NCBI GenBank assembly: GCA_017545365.1
Contig: JAFWOP010000064.1
Span: forward strand, 1 to 64,000
DNA length: 64,000 nucleotides
DNA from: Bacteroidales bacterium
GTDB taxonomy: Bacteria; Bacteroidota; Bacteroidia; Bacteroidales; P3
Reading direction: 5' to 3'
In this document: one piece after another, positions 51,777 through 60,719 of the stretch
Layout: the number at the start of each line of letters is the position of its first letter
Numbering within the stretch: the stretch's first letter is position 1
Notes under the pieces: model-generated
What the model was told of the DNA's origin: nothing
What the model saw: only the letters and a program-made list of their open reading frames with translations
Database searches by the model: none
Program-made: the position numbers and the translations under genes

Positions 51777-51812
51777 AAGGCACCCTCCTTTTCTGGGGTG
51801 CCTTTTTTTTTC
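51777..51812 (+). terminator. Terminator of hutH
   Basis: AGGCACCC (51778-51785) pairs with GGGTGCCT (51796-51803), followed by a run of T. Strong intrinsic terminator 23 bp past hutH. Confidence 0.9.
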
Positions 51813-51869
51813 CTTATTTCGCAAAATGCGTTACGCATTTTGCGAAATAAGATTATTTGCGTATCTTTG
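51813..51869 (+). promoter_or_regulatory. 18-bp palindrome overlapping a promoter with no clear gene
   Basis: Arms 51813-51830 and 51834-51851 are a perfect 18-bp inverted repeat around TTA (core GCAAAATGCG). Its right arm contains TTTTG (51838-51842) and 19 bp later TATCTTTG (51862-51869) forms a consensus -7 box. Downstream only a short frame ending at 51950 exists (contains KIVDGKTLYSLNDVFLSRYL), lacking a clear start, perhaps a gene remnant. Confidence 0.55.
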
Positions 51870-51946
51870 CAACATAAGATTGTAGACGGCAAGACGCTCT
51901 ACAGTCTCAACGACGTGTTCCTCTCCCGGTATCTGGCAGAAAAATA

Positions 51947-52723
51947 CTAATTCCTTTCCTGCACCAGCCGCACCTGCATGCCGGCGGCGGGATTGGTAAT
52001 AGGTATGGGCAATAGATTTTCGAAGTTGGCAATGAAATAGATGTAGTATGCGTCATTCTCGTCATATTGGGTGGACAGCCAATAGTTGCCATAACTCAAC
52101 CCCCAACGGTCTTGAACGAACACCTTCGCCCCCAAACGGTAGCCTCCTACCCGCAGAAAGACCGCCCCAGCCTCTTCCATCTTTTGCCACTGACGCATTG
52201 AATATTGGTTGCGCACATACGCATACATGCCGGGCCAGAACTCGCAGCTGTCGGGCAAAGACCAACTATCAGGCAAAAGAATCAGTCCGTCCATGGTATC
52301 TTTCACCCCTATGATTAAGCCTACGGCAACCTTTAGCCTGGCAGAGTCCCTCTCAAAGATAATATAATGCCACTCGTCTGAGGTCAGCGTACGCCACCCG
52401 CCCTCGATATGGTTGCCCCAATCGTCGAAGGTGATATAGTCATGGTAGTCAACCGACGTGTCGCCGGGATGGTCGCCCGACCCCCAGCCGAAGTAACCAC
52501 CAAGGTTCCACTGGTTTGGGACAAAACTACGACCACCCTCAGCAAGGTTGCCTGAGGCAAAGGTCACTTGAAGGGAATCACTAACAGAGAATAATCCTAT
52601 GCCGATAGGGTTTTCCTCCTCGTTGTAATTCTGGGGTTTGAGTTCCTTTTCACAACTAACTAGCACCACTGAGAGTAACAATACCATCAGTGTGAAGAGT
52701 CCTCTCCGTGTTAACTTTATCAT
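51947..52723 (-). CDS. FISUMP-like outer-membrane lipoprotein
   Basis: The 258-residue protein starts with a lipoprotein signal (MIKLTRRGLFTLMVLLLSVV, then LVSCEK with Cys24). The mature part resembles the Fibrobacter-succinogenes-major-paralogue/DUF1566 type domains abundant in Bacteroidales: WRTLTSDEWHYIIFER, GLILLPDSWSLPDSC, WQKMEEAGAVFLRVGGYR and YGNYWLSTQYDENDAYYIYF, where most relatives have YWSST. It ends MQVRLVQERN as is common (VRLV). The function of the family is unknown, presumably surface binding. It lies 12 bp after an LRR-protein gene on the same strand, so co-transcription is likely. Confidence 0.75.
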   Translation of the reverse strand: MIKLTRRGLFTLMVLLLSVVLVSCEKELKPQNYNEEENPIGIGLFSVSDSLQVTFASGNLAEGGRSFVPNQWNLGGYFGWGSGDHPGDTSVDYHDYITFDDWGNHIEGGWRTLTSDEWHYIIFERDSARLKVAVGLIIGVKDTMDGLILLPDSWSLPDSCEFWPGMYAYVRNQYSMRQWQKMEEAGAVFLRVGGYRLGAKVFVQDRWGLSYGNYWLSTQYDENDAYYIYFIANFENLLPIPITNPAAGMQVRLVQERN

Positions 52724-52735
52724 GTTGAAAGAGCA

Positions 52736-53509
52736 TCACATCGCCTGGATGGTATACTGTCCCCAGATGTAAGAAGCCTTGTAGGCAGCGAAATGCTTAT
52801 TCATGACGGTGATGGGTATCTCGCGACCGAAAGCCGGCTCGCAGTCGGGTGTGGGTGGCACGGGGCCGAAGAAGGTGACACTCTTGAGGCTCTTGTAACC
52901 GTCGAAAGCATGACAACCGATAGTGGTGACAGCACCGGGGATGAGGTAGTCGGTTACGGAACTGCAATTCATGAAAGTACCTTCTGGTATTTCCTCCAAG
53001 CCATGGGATATGACAAAATGGCGCACATTAGAGCAATCTTTAAAGACATACTCCCCCATCTCGGTGACGGAGTTGGGCATCACCACATCCAGCAAGGCAG
53101 TACAACCCTCGAAGGCTCTAGCACCAATGTAGGTGAGCGTCTTGGGCATGAAAATGAAGCGGAGGTCGGTGCAACGATAGAAGGCACGCTCGCCGATGAA
53201 GAACATGGTGGTGGGCAGCTCAATACCCTGTATGCGGATGCAGTTGGCAAACGCCTCGTCAGCAATGCCGGTGACCACATAATTCTGACCGTCGTGCTTC
53301 ACCGCGCGGGGGATGACCACAAAACCGCCCAACACTTCGGGGTAGTCGTTGTTGTACCATACGTTCACCTCGCCATAGTCGACAATCTTATAGTAAATAA
53401 CCTGGCCCGAAGAGCATACCGCAGAGAAATCGGGTTTGGTGTCGGTTTGGGCAAAGAGGCTTACGGCAGCAATTGCCGAGAAGAAGAATAGGGCAAATAC
53501 TTTTTTCAT
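52736..53509 (-). CDS. Secreted BspA-like leucine-rich-repeat protein
   Basis: Signal peptide MKKVFALFFFSAIAAVSLFAQ, then about 235 residues with LRR_5-type repeats: VVTGIADEAFANCIRIQGIE, FIGERAFYRCTDLRFIFMPK, YIGARAFEGCTALLDVVMPN, EMGEYVFKDCSNVRHFVISH and TIGCHAFDGYKSLKSVTFFG. Each unit ends in the short strand seen in BspA-family proteins, which bind host or extracellular proteins. No sorting domain or anchor is visible, and it ends IWGQYTIQAM. The gene precedes the FISUMP-like lipoprotein by 12 bp. Confidence 0.85.
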   Translation of the reverse strand: MKKVFALFFFSAIAAVSLFAQTDTKPDFSAVCSSGQVIYYKIVDYGEVNVWYNNDYPEVLGGFVVIPRAVKHDGQNYVVTGIADEAFANCIRIQGIELPTTMFFIGERAFYRCTDLRFIFMPKTLTYIGARAFEGCTALLDVVMPNSVTEMGEYVFKDCSNVRHFVISHGLEEIPEGTFMNCSSVTDYLIPGAVTTIGCHAFDGYKSLKSVTFFGPVPPTPDCEPAFGREIPITVMNKHFAAYKASYIWGQYTIQAM

Positions 53510-53588
53510 TTTTTGAGAGTGTTTATTATTTCGGATTTTAAGTTTATCAAGTAGGGCTAGTGAAATACTAGGGGTTTATGCGTTATTT

Positions 53589-56291
53589 CTAGTGAGCGGT
53601 GAGCCAGTCGGGGCCGGCATCGATGCTCACCTCGACAGGTATGGACAGCGGCAGCGCGTTCAGCATAGCCTCCTCCACAATAGCACGCACCTGCTGTTCC
53701 TCGGGCTTGTAGCAGTCGAAAACCAATTCATCGTGCACCTGAAGAATCATCTTCGACTTCAGGCCAAGGTGTTGGAACTCGCGGTAAATGCGTATCATGG
53801 CTATTTTAATCATATCGGCCGACGTGCCTTGGATGGGCATGTTGACGGCATTGCGCTCGGCGAAGTTGCGTGCCGAAGCGTTGCGCGAGTTGATGTCGGT
53901 GAGATAGCGACGACGCCCCAGAAGCGTCTGTGCATAGCCGTGTTCGTGTGCAAAGGCAATATTGGTGTCGATGTAATGCTTGATGTCGGGATACTGTGCG
54001 AAATACTCGTCAATCAGTTCGGCGGCCTCCTTGCGCGAGATGCCCAGCTGTTCGCTGAGACCGAACGAGCTGATGCCGTATATGATGCCGAAATTGACCG
54101 ACTTGGCATTGCGGCGCAAGTCCTTGCTCACCTCCTCCATAGGGATACCGTAGATTTTGGCAGCGGTGGCAGCGTGAATATCGTAGTGATTGGCGAAAGC
54201 GTCAATCATGTGGCGGTCATGGGCGAGGGAGGCGATGATGCGCAGCTCGATTTGCGAATAGTCGGCAGCCAACAGGACATAATCGTCATTGCGAGCCACA
54301 AAGGCACGGCGGATTTCTCGTCCCCGTTCGGTGCGGATGGGGATATTCTGTAAGTTGGGGTTGCTGCTTGAAAGGCGGCCGGTGGCGGTGACGGTCTGGT
54401 TGTAGACGGTATGAAGCCTGTGAGTGACCGGGTTGATAAGTTTTGGAAAACTGTCGAGATAGGTGCCGATGAGCTTGGTCAGTGAACGGTATTCGAGTAT
54501 CTGCTCGATGATGGGGTGGCGTTCTTTGAGCTTGAGAAGCACATCTTCGGCGGTAGAATACTGCTTGGTGGCTGTGCGGGGAGGCTTGTCAGTGACTTTC
54601 AGTTTCTCATAAAGCACCTCGCCCAACTGTTTCGGGGAAGATATGTTGAACGCTCCCCCGGCCATCTCGTAGATGGACTTCTCCAGCTGGCCGCGCTCGA
54701 TGGAAAGTCTGTTGGAATAATCTTTCAACGCATCCACATCGATACGCACCCCCTCCACCTCCATACCGATAAGCACATCCACCAGCGGCAGCTCTACCTC
54801 GGAATAGAGCTTGTTGAGACCCGCATCGGAGAGCTGTGCCGCCATGAGGGGATACAGCTGCCACATAATGGCGGCAGACTCGACGGGTGTGGCAGGTTCA
54901 GAGCCCAATATGCCCATAGATATATTTTCGAGCGTGTGGCGTGCCTCCGCATCAATCAGGTAGTGAACCAGCTGTATGTCGAAGGGCGAGCCCTCCAGCT
55001 GGATACCTAGTTCCTGAAGGATATATTTGAGTGCCTTGAGGTCGTAGCAGAGCTTGAGGCTGTCGGGCTGGCTGAGAAGCCGGCGCAGACGTGGAATGTC
55101 GATGTCGCCCACCAGCGAGGAATATACCTCGTCGGCACTGAAAGCCAACGCGATGGTAGCACCAGAAACAAAAATGGCCACATCGCCCCTGTCGGGGAAG
55201 GTGTCGAGATGACGGATGTCGAGTGCCCGCTGGGTGTCGACGACAGGCTGGTCGAACAGCGACGGCTGGTCGGGCTGTGGCGCGAACATATCCAGTTGTG
55301 CTGTCTGCGGTGCCGCCTCTTTTTCTGGTTTGGAGGCAGCAAACCGTTGTGCCTCTGAGGGGTCTGCGACCGAGAGGTCGGTGTAGATACGCTTGGCCAG
55401 ATTGCGGAACTCCAGCTCCGAAAAGAGAGCCTGGAGCTCGGCATAGTTCGGCTTCTGCACCCGCAGACCTTCTTCGCTCAGCTCCAACGGCGCATCGAAC
55501 ACGATGGTGGCCAGTTTTTTGCTGAAGATGGCCTGCTCGCCATACTGTTCCACAAGCCTACGCACCTTGTCGTTCTTTATCTCCTCGGCGTGTGCCACCA
55601 TCTCCTCCACGCTGCCGAACTGGTCGATAAGCTTTTTGGCAGTCTTCTCTCCCACCCCGGGGATTCCGGGTATGTTGTCCGAAGCGTCGCCCCAAAGGCC
55701 AAGGAGATCCTTCACCTGACCACAGTTGTCCACACAAAACTTCTCCTTCACCTCGTCGACACCCATTATCTGGTCTGGTTTCCCCATGCGGCCAAACCGA
55801 TACATGCGCACATGGTTGGTGACCAACTGTGCAAAGTCCTTGTCGGGTGTCACCATCACCACCTCGTCGAACCCCTGCTGCTCGGCCCAGTGGGATGCCG
55901 TACCGATGACATCGTCCGCTTCAAATCCCTCGCAGGTGAGGATGGGTATATTGAAAGCGGCAATAATCTTGCGTATATAGGGCAAACCAGCCTCTATGGC
56001 TTCAGGCATAGCTTCACGGTTGGCCTTATATTCGGCATACATCTCATGGCGGAAAGTGGGTTTGCGCAGGTCAAAGGCGACAGCCATGTGGGTAGGTCGG
56101 AGCTTCTTGATGAGGTCATACATAGTCATCGTAAAGCCCAACACAGCACCCGTGTTCATACCCTTGGAGTTCACACGGTTGGAGCTGCTGAGGGCATAAA
56201 AGGCCCTATAGGTGATGGCCATGCCGTCGAGAAGCACCAAACGGGTAGGTCTGGAGGCGGAAGCGGGAGTGTGTGACAGTGATGCGGTCAT
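53589..56291 (-). CDS. polA: DNA polymerase I, proofreading site apparently lost
   Basis: A 900-residue PolA. The 5-prime nuclease domain (about 1-280) keeps VLLDGMAITYRAFYALS, VTPDKDFAQLV and GDASDNIPGIPGVGEKTAKK. The polymerase domain keeps motif A (LLAADYSQIELR, about 675), motif B (RRNAKSVNFGIIYGISSFGL, about 730) and motif C (LQVHDELVFDC, about 850). In the middle, the region where the exonuclease Asp-x-Glu would lie reads VAIFVSGATIALAFSADEVY, without acidic pair, so 3-prime-5-prime proofreading is probably absent. A low-complexity linker (TAQLDMFAPQPDQPSLFDQ) joins the domains. It functions in repair and Okazaki-fragment processing. Start chosen because the domain begins at about residue 16. 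Confidence 0.95.
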   Translation of the reverse strand: MTASLSHTPASASRPTRLVLLDGMAITYRAFYALSSSNRVNSKGMNTGAVLGFTMTMYDLIKKLRPTHMAVAFDLRKPTFRHEMYAEYKANREAMPEAIEAGLPYIRKIIAAFNIPILTCEGFEADDVIGTASHWAEQQGFDEVVMVTPDKDFAQLVTNHVRMYRFGRMGKPDQIMGVDEVKEKFCVDNCGQVKDLLGLWGDASDNIPGIPGVGEKTAKKLIDQFGSVEEMVAHAEEIKNDKVRRLVEQYGEQAIFSKKLATIVFDAPLELSEEGLRVQKPNYAELQALFSELEFRNLAKRIYTDLSVADPSEAQRFAASKPEKEAAPQTAQLDMFAPQPDQPSLFDQPVVDTQRALDIRHLDTFPDRGDVAIFVSGATIALAFSADEVYSSLVGDIDIPRLRRLLSQPDSLKLCYDLKALKYILQELGIQLEGSPFDIQLVHYLIDAEARHTLENISMGILGSEPATPVESAAIMWQLYPLMAAQLSDAGLNKLYSEVELPLVDVLIGMEVEGVRIDVDALKDYSNRLSIERGQLEKSIYEMAGGAFNISSPKQLGEVLYEKLKVTDKPPRTATKQYSTAEDVLLKLKERHPIIEQILEYRSLTKLIGTYLDSFPKLINPVTHRLHTVYNQTVTATGRLSSSNPNLQNIPIRTERGREIRRAFVARNDDYVLLAADYSQIELRIIASLAHDRHMIDAFANHYDIHAATAAKIYGIPMEEVSKDLRRNAKSVNFGIIYGISSFGLSEQLGISRKEAAELIDEYFAQYPDIKHYIDTNIAFAHEHGYAQTLLGRRRYLTDINSRNASARNFAERNAVNMPIQGTSADMIKIAMIRIYREFQHLGLKSKMILQVHDELVFDCYKPEEQQVRAIVEEAMLNALPLSIPVEVSIDAGPDWLTAH

Positions 56292-56354
56292 TTTGAATGC
56301 GTTAATGTGGTATTCCGATAATGCGTTAGTCTAAGAATCTCAATGCTCAATTCT
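56292..56354. repeat. AATGCGTTA and CTCAAT words between pdxA and polA
   Basis: AATGCGTTAATG, AATGCGTTAGTC and CAATGCTCAATTC words recur in this spacer and again, in the same order, at 57410-57470. Confidence 0.65.
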
Positions 56355-57398
56355 TTAGGGCAGCGGGTCGGCCGTTAGCAGGTCATACTCCTTGCGGTTG
56401 CGATGGATGTTGCACGCCAGATAGACCGCGCTACGGAACGACTGCTCGCTAGCCTTATCCTTACCGGCGATGTCGAAAGCGGTGCCGTGGGCAGGAGACG
56501 TACGCACATAGGGCAACCCGGCGGTGTAGTTGACCCCTTCGGTGAAGGACATCAGTTTGAAGGGGATGAGGCCTTGGTCGTGATAGAGTGCCAGCACACC
56601 GTCGAACTTATTAAACTCGTTGCTGCCGAAGAATCCGTCGGAAGGATAAGGACCATAGGCAAGGACACCCTTGTTCTGCATCTCCTCTATGACGGGCTTA
56701 ATCACCTTCATGTCAAAGTCGCCGATTACCCCGTTGTCGCCCGCATGAGGGTCAAGGGCCAGGACTGCTATCTTCGGCATGGGGACACCAAAGTCGCGTT
56801 TCAACGACTCGTTCATAAGCATCAACTTATCATACAACAGGTTGTGCGTGATAGCCGAAGGAACGTCCTTGAGAGCCAAATGGTTGGTCACGATGCCGAT
56901 ACGGATTCTGTCGCATACCATCATCATCAAACTGCTGCACCCGAACTGGTGTGAGAGATATTCGGTATGGCCGGGGAAATCAAAATCGGGAGCCTGTATG
57001 TTCTTTTTGCTGATAGGCGCGGTTACCAGCACGTCAACGAGCCCCTTCTTGAGGTCCTCGCAAGCACGGTTTAGCGACAGGCGCGACTGCACGCCGGCCA
57101 CCTCCGTCAGCTTGCCCACATCAATCTTTATCTCCTCCTGCGTAAGGTTCACCACGTTGAACTTGCGGTCTATCGCCTCCGAGGCATCGTGGATAGCATT
57201 GAACGGCAGGTCCTGATGCATAGACAACAGCTTCTTATGATATGAGGCCACCTTAGAGGAGCCATAGAGAACAGGGGTGCAGATGTCGAACATACGGTTG
57301 TCGCTGAAAGTCTTGAGGATAACCTCATAACCCACGCCGTTGATATCGCCCTGCGATATGGCCAGCCGTATGCGTGTCTTTTCTTTCTTTTCTTCCAT
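56355..57398 (-). CDS. pdxA: 4-hydroxythreonine-4-phosphate dehydrogenase
   Basis: PdxA oxidises 4-phosphohydroxy-threonine in the DXP-dependent pyridoxal phosphate pathway, using NAD and a divalent metal. The 347-residue sequence has the family blocks: an N-terminal SQGDINGVGYEVIL (GD-x-x-G-x-G), a metal-site GHTEYLSHQFG, LDPHAGDNGVIGDFD, YPSDGFF, YHDQGLIPFK and PYVRTSPAHGTAFDIAG. All three metal-binding His are present. It lies between leucyl aminopeptidase and PolA genes on the same strand, separated by word-rich spacers that suggest no tight operon. Confidence 0.93.
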   Translation of the reverse strand: MEEKKEKTRIRLAISQGDINGVGYEVILKTFSDNRMFDICTPVLYGSSKVASYHKKLLSMHQDLPFNAIHDASEAIDRKFNVVNLTQEEIKIDVGKLTEVAGVQSRLSLNRACEDLKKGLVDVLVTAPISKKNIQAPDFDFPGHTEYLSHQFGCSSLMMMVCDRIRIGIVTNHLALKDVPSAITHNLLYDKLMLMNESLKRDFGVPMPKIAVLALDPHAGDNGVIGDFDMKVIKPVIEEMQNKGVLAYGPYPSDGFFGSNEFNKFDGVLALYHDQGLIPFKLMSFTEGVNYTAGLPYVRTSPAHGTAFDIAGKDKASEQSFRSAVYLACNIHRNRKEYDLLTADPLP

Positions 57399-57470
57399 AT
57401 TATAGTTGTATTAGAATGCGTTAATGTATTTATGTGTTAATGCGTCAGTCAAAGAATCTCAATTCTCAAA
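57399..57470. repeat. Second copy of the AATGCGTTA/CTCAAT word spacer
   Basis: AATGCGTTAATG at about 57414, a variant with TGCGTCAGTC and CAAAGAATCTCAATTCTCAA. It matches the polA-pdxA spacer in order and partly in sequence. Confidence 0.65.
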
Positions 57471-58916
57471 CTATTTATTAAGCATTTCGTAAGTCTGCAT
57501 GAAGGCGTAGAGCAGTCGGATGCCGTAGCCCGTAGCACCGGCGCAGTGGTACTTCTCGCCCTTGGAGTAGAAGGCCACGCCCGCAATGTCGAGGTGTATG
57601 TAGGGGGTCGTCTTGGCGAAATGGGCAAGGAAACGGCCTGCTGTGATGGCTCCCGCCTGTGCGATGCCGCAGTTCTTGAGGTCGGCGACATCCGACTTGA
57701 GCAACTCGTCATACTCGTCCCAGAAGGGGAACTCGGCGATGCGCTCATACACCTGGTTGCCCATAATCTTCAGAAGACTGAAGGGATTGTCGGCGTTCTG
57801 TTGCATGGCGGCGATGCCCATTGTGCCGATGGCACGGACGGCAGCACCTGTTAGCGTGGCAGCATCGATTATCAGCTCGGGGTGATAGTTGGCTTCGGCG
57901 TATGCTATGGCATCAGCCAGGATAAGACGGCCTTCAGCATCGGTATTCACCACCTCCACCGTTGTGCCGTCGTACATCGTCAGCACATCGTCGGCAGCGT
58001 ACGCATTGAAACCGGGTCGGTTGTCGGTGAGGGGAAGAAAAGCCACAAGATGCACTGGCAGCGCGTTCTCGGCAGCGGCAAAAAGCACCGACGCCATCGT
58101 GGCAGCACCCGCCATGTCCGACTTCATTTCGCGCATATAGTCGTCAGGTTTGATATTCAACCCGCCGGTGTCATACATCACACCCTTGCCCACCAACGCC
58201 ACCGGAGCAGCGTTGACAGGATGGTCGGGACGGTATTCCAGCACCACAAAGCGGGGCTCGTCAACGCTGCCCCGGTTCACAGCCAGCAACCCGCCCATCC
58301 GCAGGGCCTCAATCTTCTTTTTGTCAAAGACGGTACAGCCGACACCCAGGTCGCGGGCAATAGACTCCAACTCCGAGGCAAACTCGTCGGCACCCAGGTC
58401 TGCCACTGGCAGGTTCACCCACTCGCGGCACCAAAAGATACGGTTCCAAAGGCGTTGGTTGCGTTCCAACTCCTCAGAGGTGAGGAAAGCCGAGTCGATA
58501 GTCACACGCTCCACATGCTCCGGAGTCTTACTCTTATAGCGGTCGAAGCTGTAGTCGGCCAGCACCATTCCTTCCAGAAAAGCCACCAGTTCCTCGGTAA
58601 TCACGCCCTCGCCAGTAACTGCCACCTCGCTCTGTTTCTCCTTTTTGAGCATCTCTACCAAGCTGCCCGCACTGCGGCGCAGGTTCTCCTGGCAAAGGTT
58701 GGCGGGTTTCTCGCTGTCGAAATTGACGATGTAGATATGGTAAGGAATGCGGTCGAACACCACAATACCCGAAGGCTCGGCCTCGCGGCGTGTTTTGAGC
58801 CATTCCAGCTCCTTCTTACTTAACGGCAGGCTGCGGTCAGCCACCTCGCTGCCATAGAGGAACACCACGTTCCCCTCATACTCTTTGGCATTTATGTTAT
58901 CTAGTTTGAACATCAT
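57471..58916 (-). CDS. pepA: Leucyl aminopeptidase (M17)
   Basis: A cytosolic metallopeptidase of 481 residues that removes N-terminal residues. Active-site features are VGKGVMYDTGGLNIKP (catalytic Lys shifted, with DTGGLNIKP), MKSDMAGAATM (metal ligands Lys/Asp), PLTDNRPGFNAYAADD and the hallmark NTDAEGRLILADA with metal ligands and Arg. The N-terminal third is less conserved, as usual. Bacteroidetes homologues have this length. A start at Met2 is equally plausible. Upstream of it in the same direction lies the ABC transporter gene, separated by two copies of a 65-bp repeat. Confidence 0.92.
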   Translation of the reverse strand: MMFKLDNINAKEYEGNVVFLYGSEVADRSLPLSKKELEWLKTRREAEPSGIVVFDRIPYHIYIVNFDSEKPANLCQENLRRSAGSLVEMLKKEKQSEVAVTGEGVITEELVAFLEGMVLADYSFDRYKSKTPEHVERVTIDSAFLTSEELERNQRLWNRIFWCREWVNLPVADLGADEFASELESIARDLGVGCTVFDKKKIEALRMGGLLAVNRGSVDEPRFVVLEYRPDHPVNAAPVALVGKGVMYDTGGLNIKPDDYMREMKSDMAGAATMASVLFAAAENALPVHLVAFLPLTDNRPGFNAYAADDVLTMYDGTTVEVVNTDAEGRLILADAIAYAEANYHPELIIDAATLTGAAVRAIGTMGIAAMQQNADNPFSLLKIMGNQVYERIAEFPFWDEYDELLKSDVADLKNCGIAQAGAITAGRFLAHFAKTTPYIHLDIAGVAFYSKGEKYHCAGATGYGIRLLYAFMQTYEMLNK

Positions 58917-58925
58917 ATTTTATTA

Positions 58926-59058
58926 GAATTCGTTAATTCGTTAATTCGTAAATTCGTGAGTCATTTTACCGCGCCAAGGGACTAACACATTTTGAATTCG
59001 TTAATTCGTTAATTCGTAAATTCGTGAGTCATTTTACCGCGCCAAGGACTAACACATT
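58926..59058. repeat. Tandem 65-bp repeat with AATTCGTT words
   Basis: 58926-58991 and 58994-59058 are two nearly identical 65/66-bp units (GAATTCGTTAATTCGTTAAT ... CATTTTACCGCGCCAAGG ... ACTAACACATT), differing by one G. They are followed by 9-mer AACACATTA units (59051-59082) that reach the end of the ABC transporter gene. Confidence 0.9.
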
Positions 59059-59084
59059 AACACATTAACACGTTAACACATTCA

Positions 59085-60719
59085 TTAGACATGTTTAATC
59101 AGGATAATCACCTTGCCTTGCTCTTTCAGCATCTCAAGTGTGTCGTAGAAACGCTCACGCGAAGGCACATCCATCCATGCCGTAGGCTCGTCGAAAACCA
59201 ACACCGGCGCATTGCCATACAGCTGACGTGCCAATGCCACACGCTGCCACTGACCCATACTCAGCTCCTCGCCGCCGTCGAACATGCGGCCCAAAGGTGT
59301 GTCATAGCCTTTGGGCAGCCGATCGATGATGCGGTCGGCACCGGCCAAACGGGCGGCATAACGCACCCGCTCGTGGTCGTAATGTTCCACATCGCCGAAG
59401 GCTATATTCTCCTCGGCAGTGCAGAAGAAGCGCACATAATCCTGGAATATGGCGCCGATGCCGTGGCGCAGCCCCTTGAGGTCGTATTTCCTCACATCCA
59501 CCCCGTTGACCAACACCGCACCGCTGTCGGTGTCGTAAAGGCGCAGGAGCAGCTTGAGGAGGGTAGTCTTGCCGAAGCCGTTCTCCCCTTCAATCTGCGT
59601 CACCTCCCCCGCCCTAGCGGTAAGCGAGAAGTGGCTCAGCACGTCACGCTCCATCTTGGGGTAACGGAAGGTGATGTCGCGGAACTCCACCTTCTCCACC
59701 TTGGTGGGGAACGGCAGCGCGTCGGGCGCATTCACTATCCTAGGCTTAAGGTCGAGGAACTCGAACAAGTTGCCCACAAACAAGCGGTTGTCGTACAGCC
59801 CCGAAATAGAGCCCACGAGGCCGTTCAGCTGGGTCTGCCCACGACGGAAAGCCTCGAACAAAATGACGAACGTACCCACCGTGATACTGCCGCTGGTGGC
59901 ACTGGCTATGAGGAACATCGTGACGAAGAACAGGGCCGCCGTCTCGGCCAAAGCACAGATAGAGTCGTACACCCCCAGTCGGCGCGAGATGCTCAGCAAA
60001 TTCTTCACCAACACCTTGCGTATCTCCACAAAACGCTGGCGGAAATAAGGTGTGAGGCCGAAGGTACGCATCTCCTTGGCATAGTCACGACGGCCGAGAA
60101 GGGCCGTGTAATAACTTGTGCGACGGTAATTCTGAGTGTTATTGCGGCGGAACTCGTATATCTTCCTCGCCTTGACGACACGGACGATGAACGACGGAAT
60201 CACCGCCACCACCATCACCACAATAATCCAAGGCGAAGCCGTGGAAAGCATCGAGATGATGATGGTAATAGAAATCAGTGAGCCGAAGAGCCCCATAAAC
60301 TCGTTGAGCACCCGCAGGGGGCGGAAGCTGGACTCCTGCTGCGCCCGGTGGTAAGTGTCGTGATACTCCGGGTTGTCGAAATAGGCCATATCCAATGCCG
60401 CCGACTGCCGCTGCATGATGTCGCTGACATAGTCCTGCAGACGCTGGTTCATCACATCGTTGTTCACCCCGTTGCATACGCTCACCAGACGGTTCAACAG
60501 AAAGATGGCGCAGAACACGCCCAGCAGCAGGTACATGTTCAACTCGATGCCGTGCCACACCGGCACCACGCCCGTGGTCACCGCATCCACCAGATACTTC
60601 AAGATATACAAGTTCATCAGCGGCAGCACGCTCAGCACCACCACATAAAAGATGCGCCAGTAGAACGACCTCTTGTGGCAGAGGCGTATCATATTCAATG
60701 CTTTAAACAATTGTCTCAT
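59085..60719 (-). CDS. ABC transporter (fused permease-ATPase), C-terminus short
   Basis: A 544-residue half-transporter: transmembrane domain of about 6 helices (about 25-310) and an ATPase domain (about 345-544). ATPase motifs: Walker A GENGFGKTTLLKL (about 377), signature LSMGQWQRVALARQL (LSMGQ instead of LSGGQ), Walker B PVLVFDEPTAWMD. The chain ends right after the H-loop segment (VIILIKHV), so the usual 40-60 residues that follow the switch His in ABC exporters are missing; the region beyond the stop is word-repeat DNA. Function would be export of lipids, peptides or drugs; substrate unknown. The start overlaps the DUF721 gene stop by 4 bp, implying translational coupling. Confidence 0.85.
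   Translation of the reverse strand: MRQLFKALNMIRLCHKRSFYWRIFYVVVLSVLPLMNLYILKYLVDAVTTGVVPVWHGIELNMYLLLGVFCAIFLLNRLVSVCNGVNNDVMNQRLQDYVSDIMQRQSAALDMAYFDNPEYHDTYHRAQQESSFRPLRVLNEFMGLFGSLISITIIISMLSTASPWIIVVMVVAVIPSFIVRVVKARKIYEFRRNNTQNYRRTSYYTALLGRRDYAKEMRTFGLTPYFRQRFVEIRKVLVKNLLSISRRLGVYDSICALAETAALFFVTMFLIASATSGSITVGTFVILFEAFRRGQTQLNGLVGSISGLYDNRLFVGNLFEFLDLKPRIVNAPDALPFPTKVEKVEFRDITFRYPKMERDVLSHFSLTARAGEVTQIEGENGFGKTTLLKLLLRLYDTDSGAVLVNGVDVRKYDLKGLRHGIGAIFQDYVRFFCTAEENIAFGDVEHYDHERVRYAARLAGADRIIDRLPKGYDTPLGRMFDGGEELSMGQWQRVALARQLYGNAPVLVFDEPTAWMDVPSRERFYDTLEMLKEQGKVIILIKHV

Noticed and set aside
51870..51950. tRNA or structured RNA after the palindrome promoter
   Set aside because: No cloverleaf or conserved loop could be drawn; the sequence reads better as a short peptide remnant.
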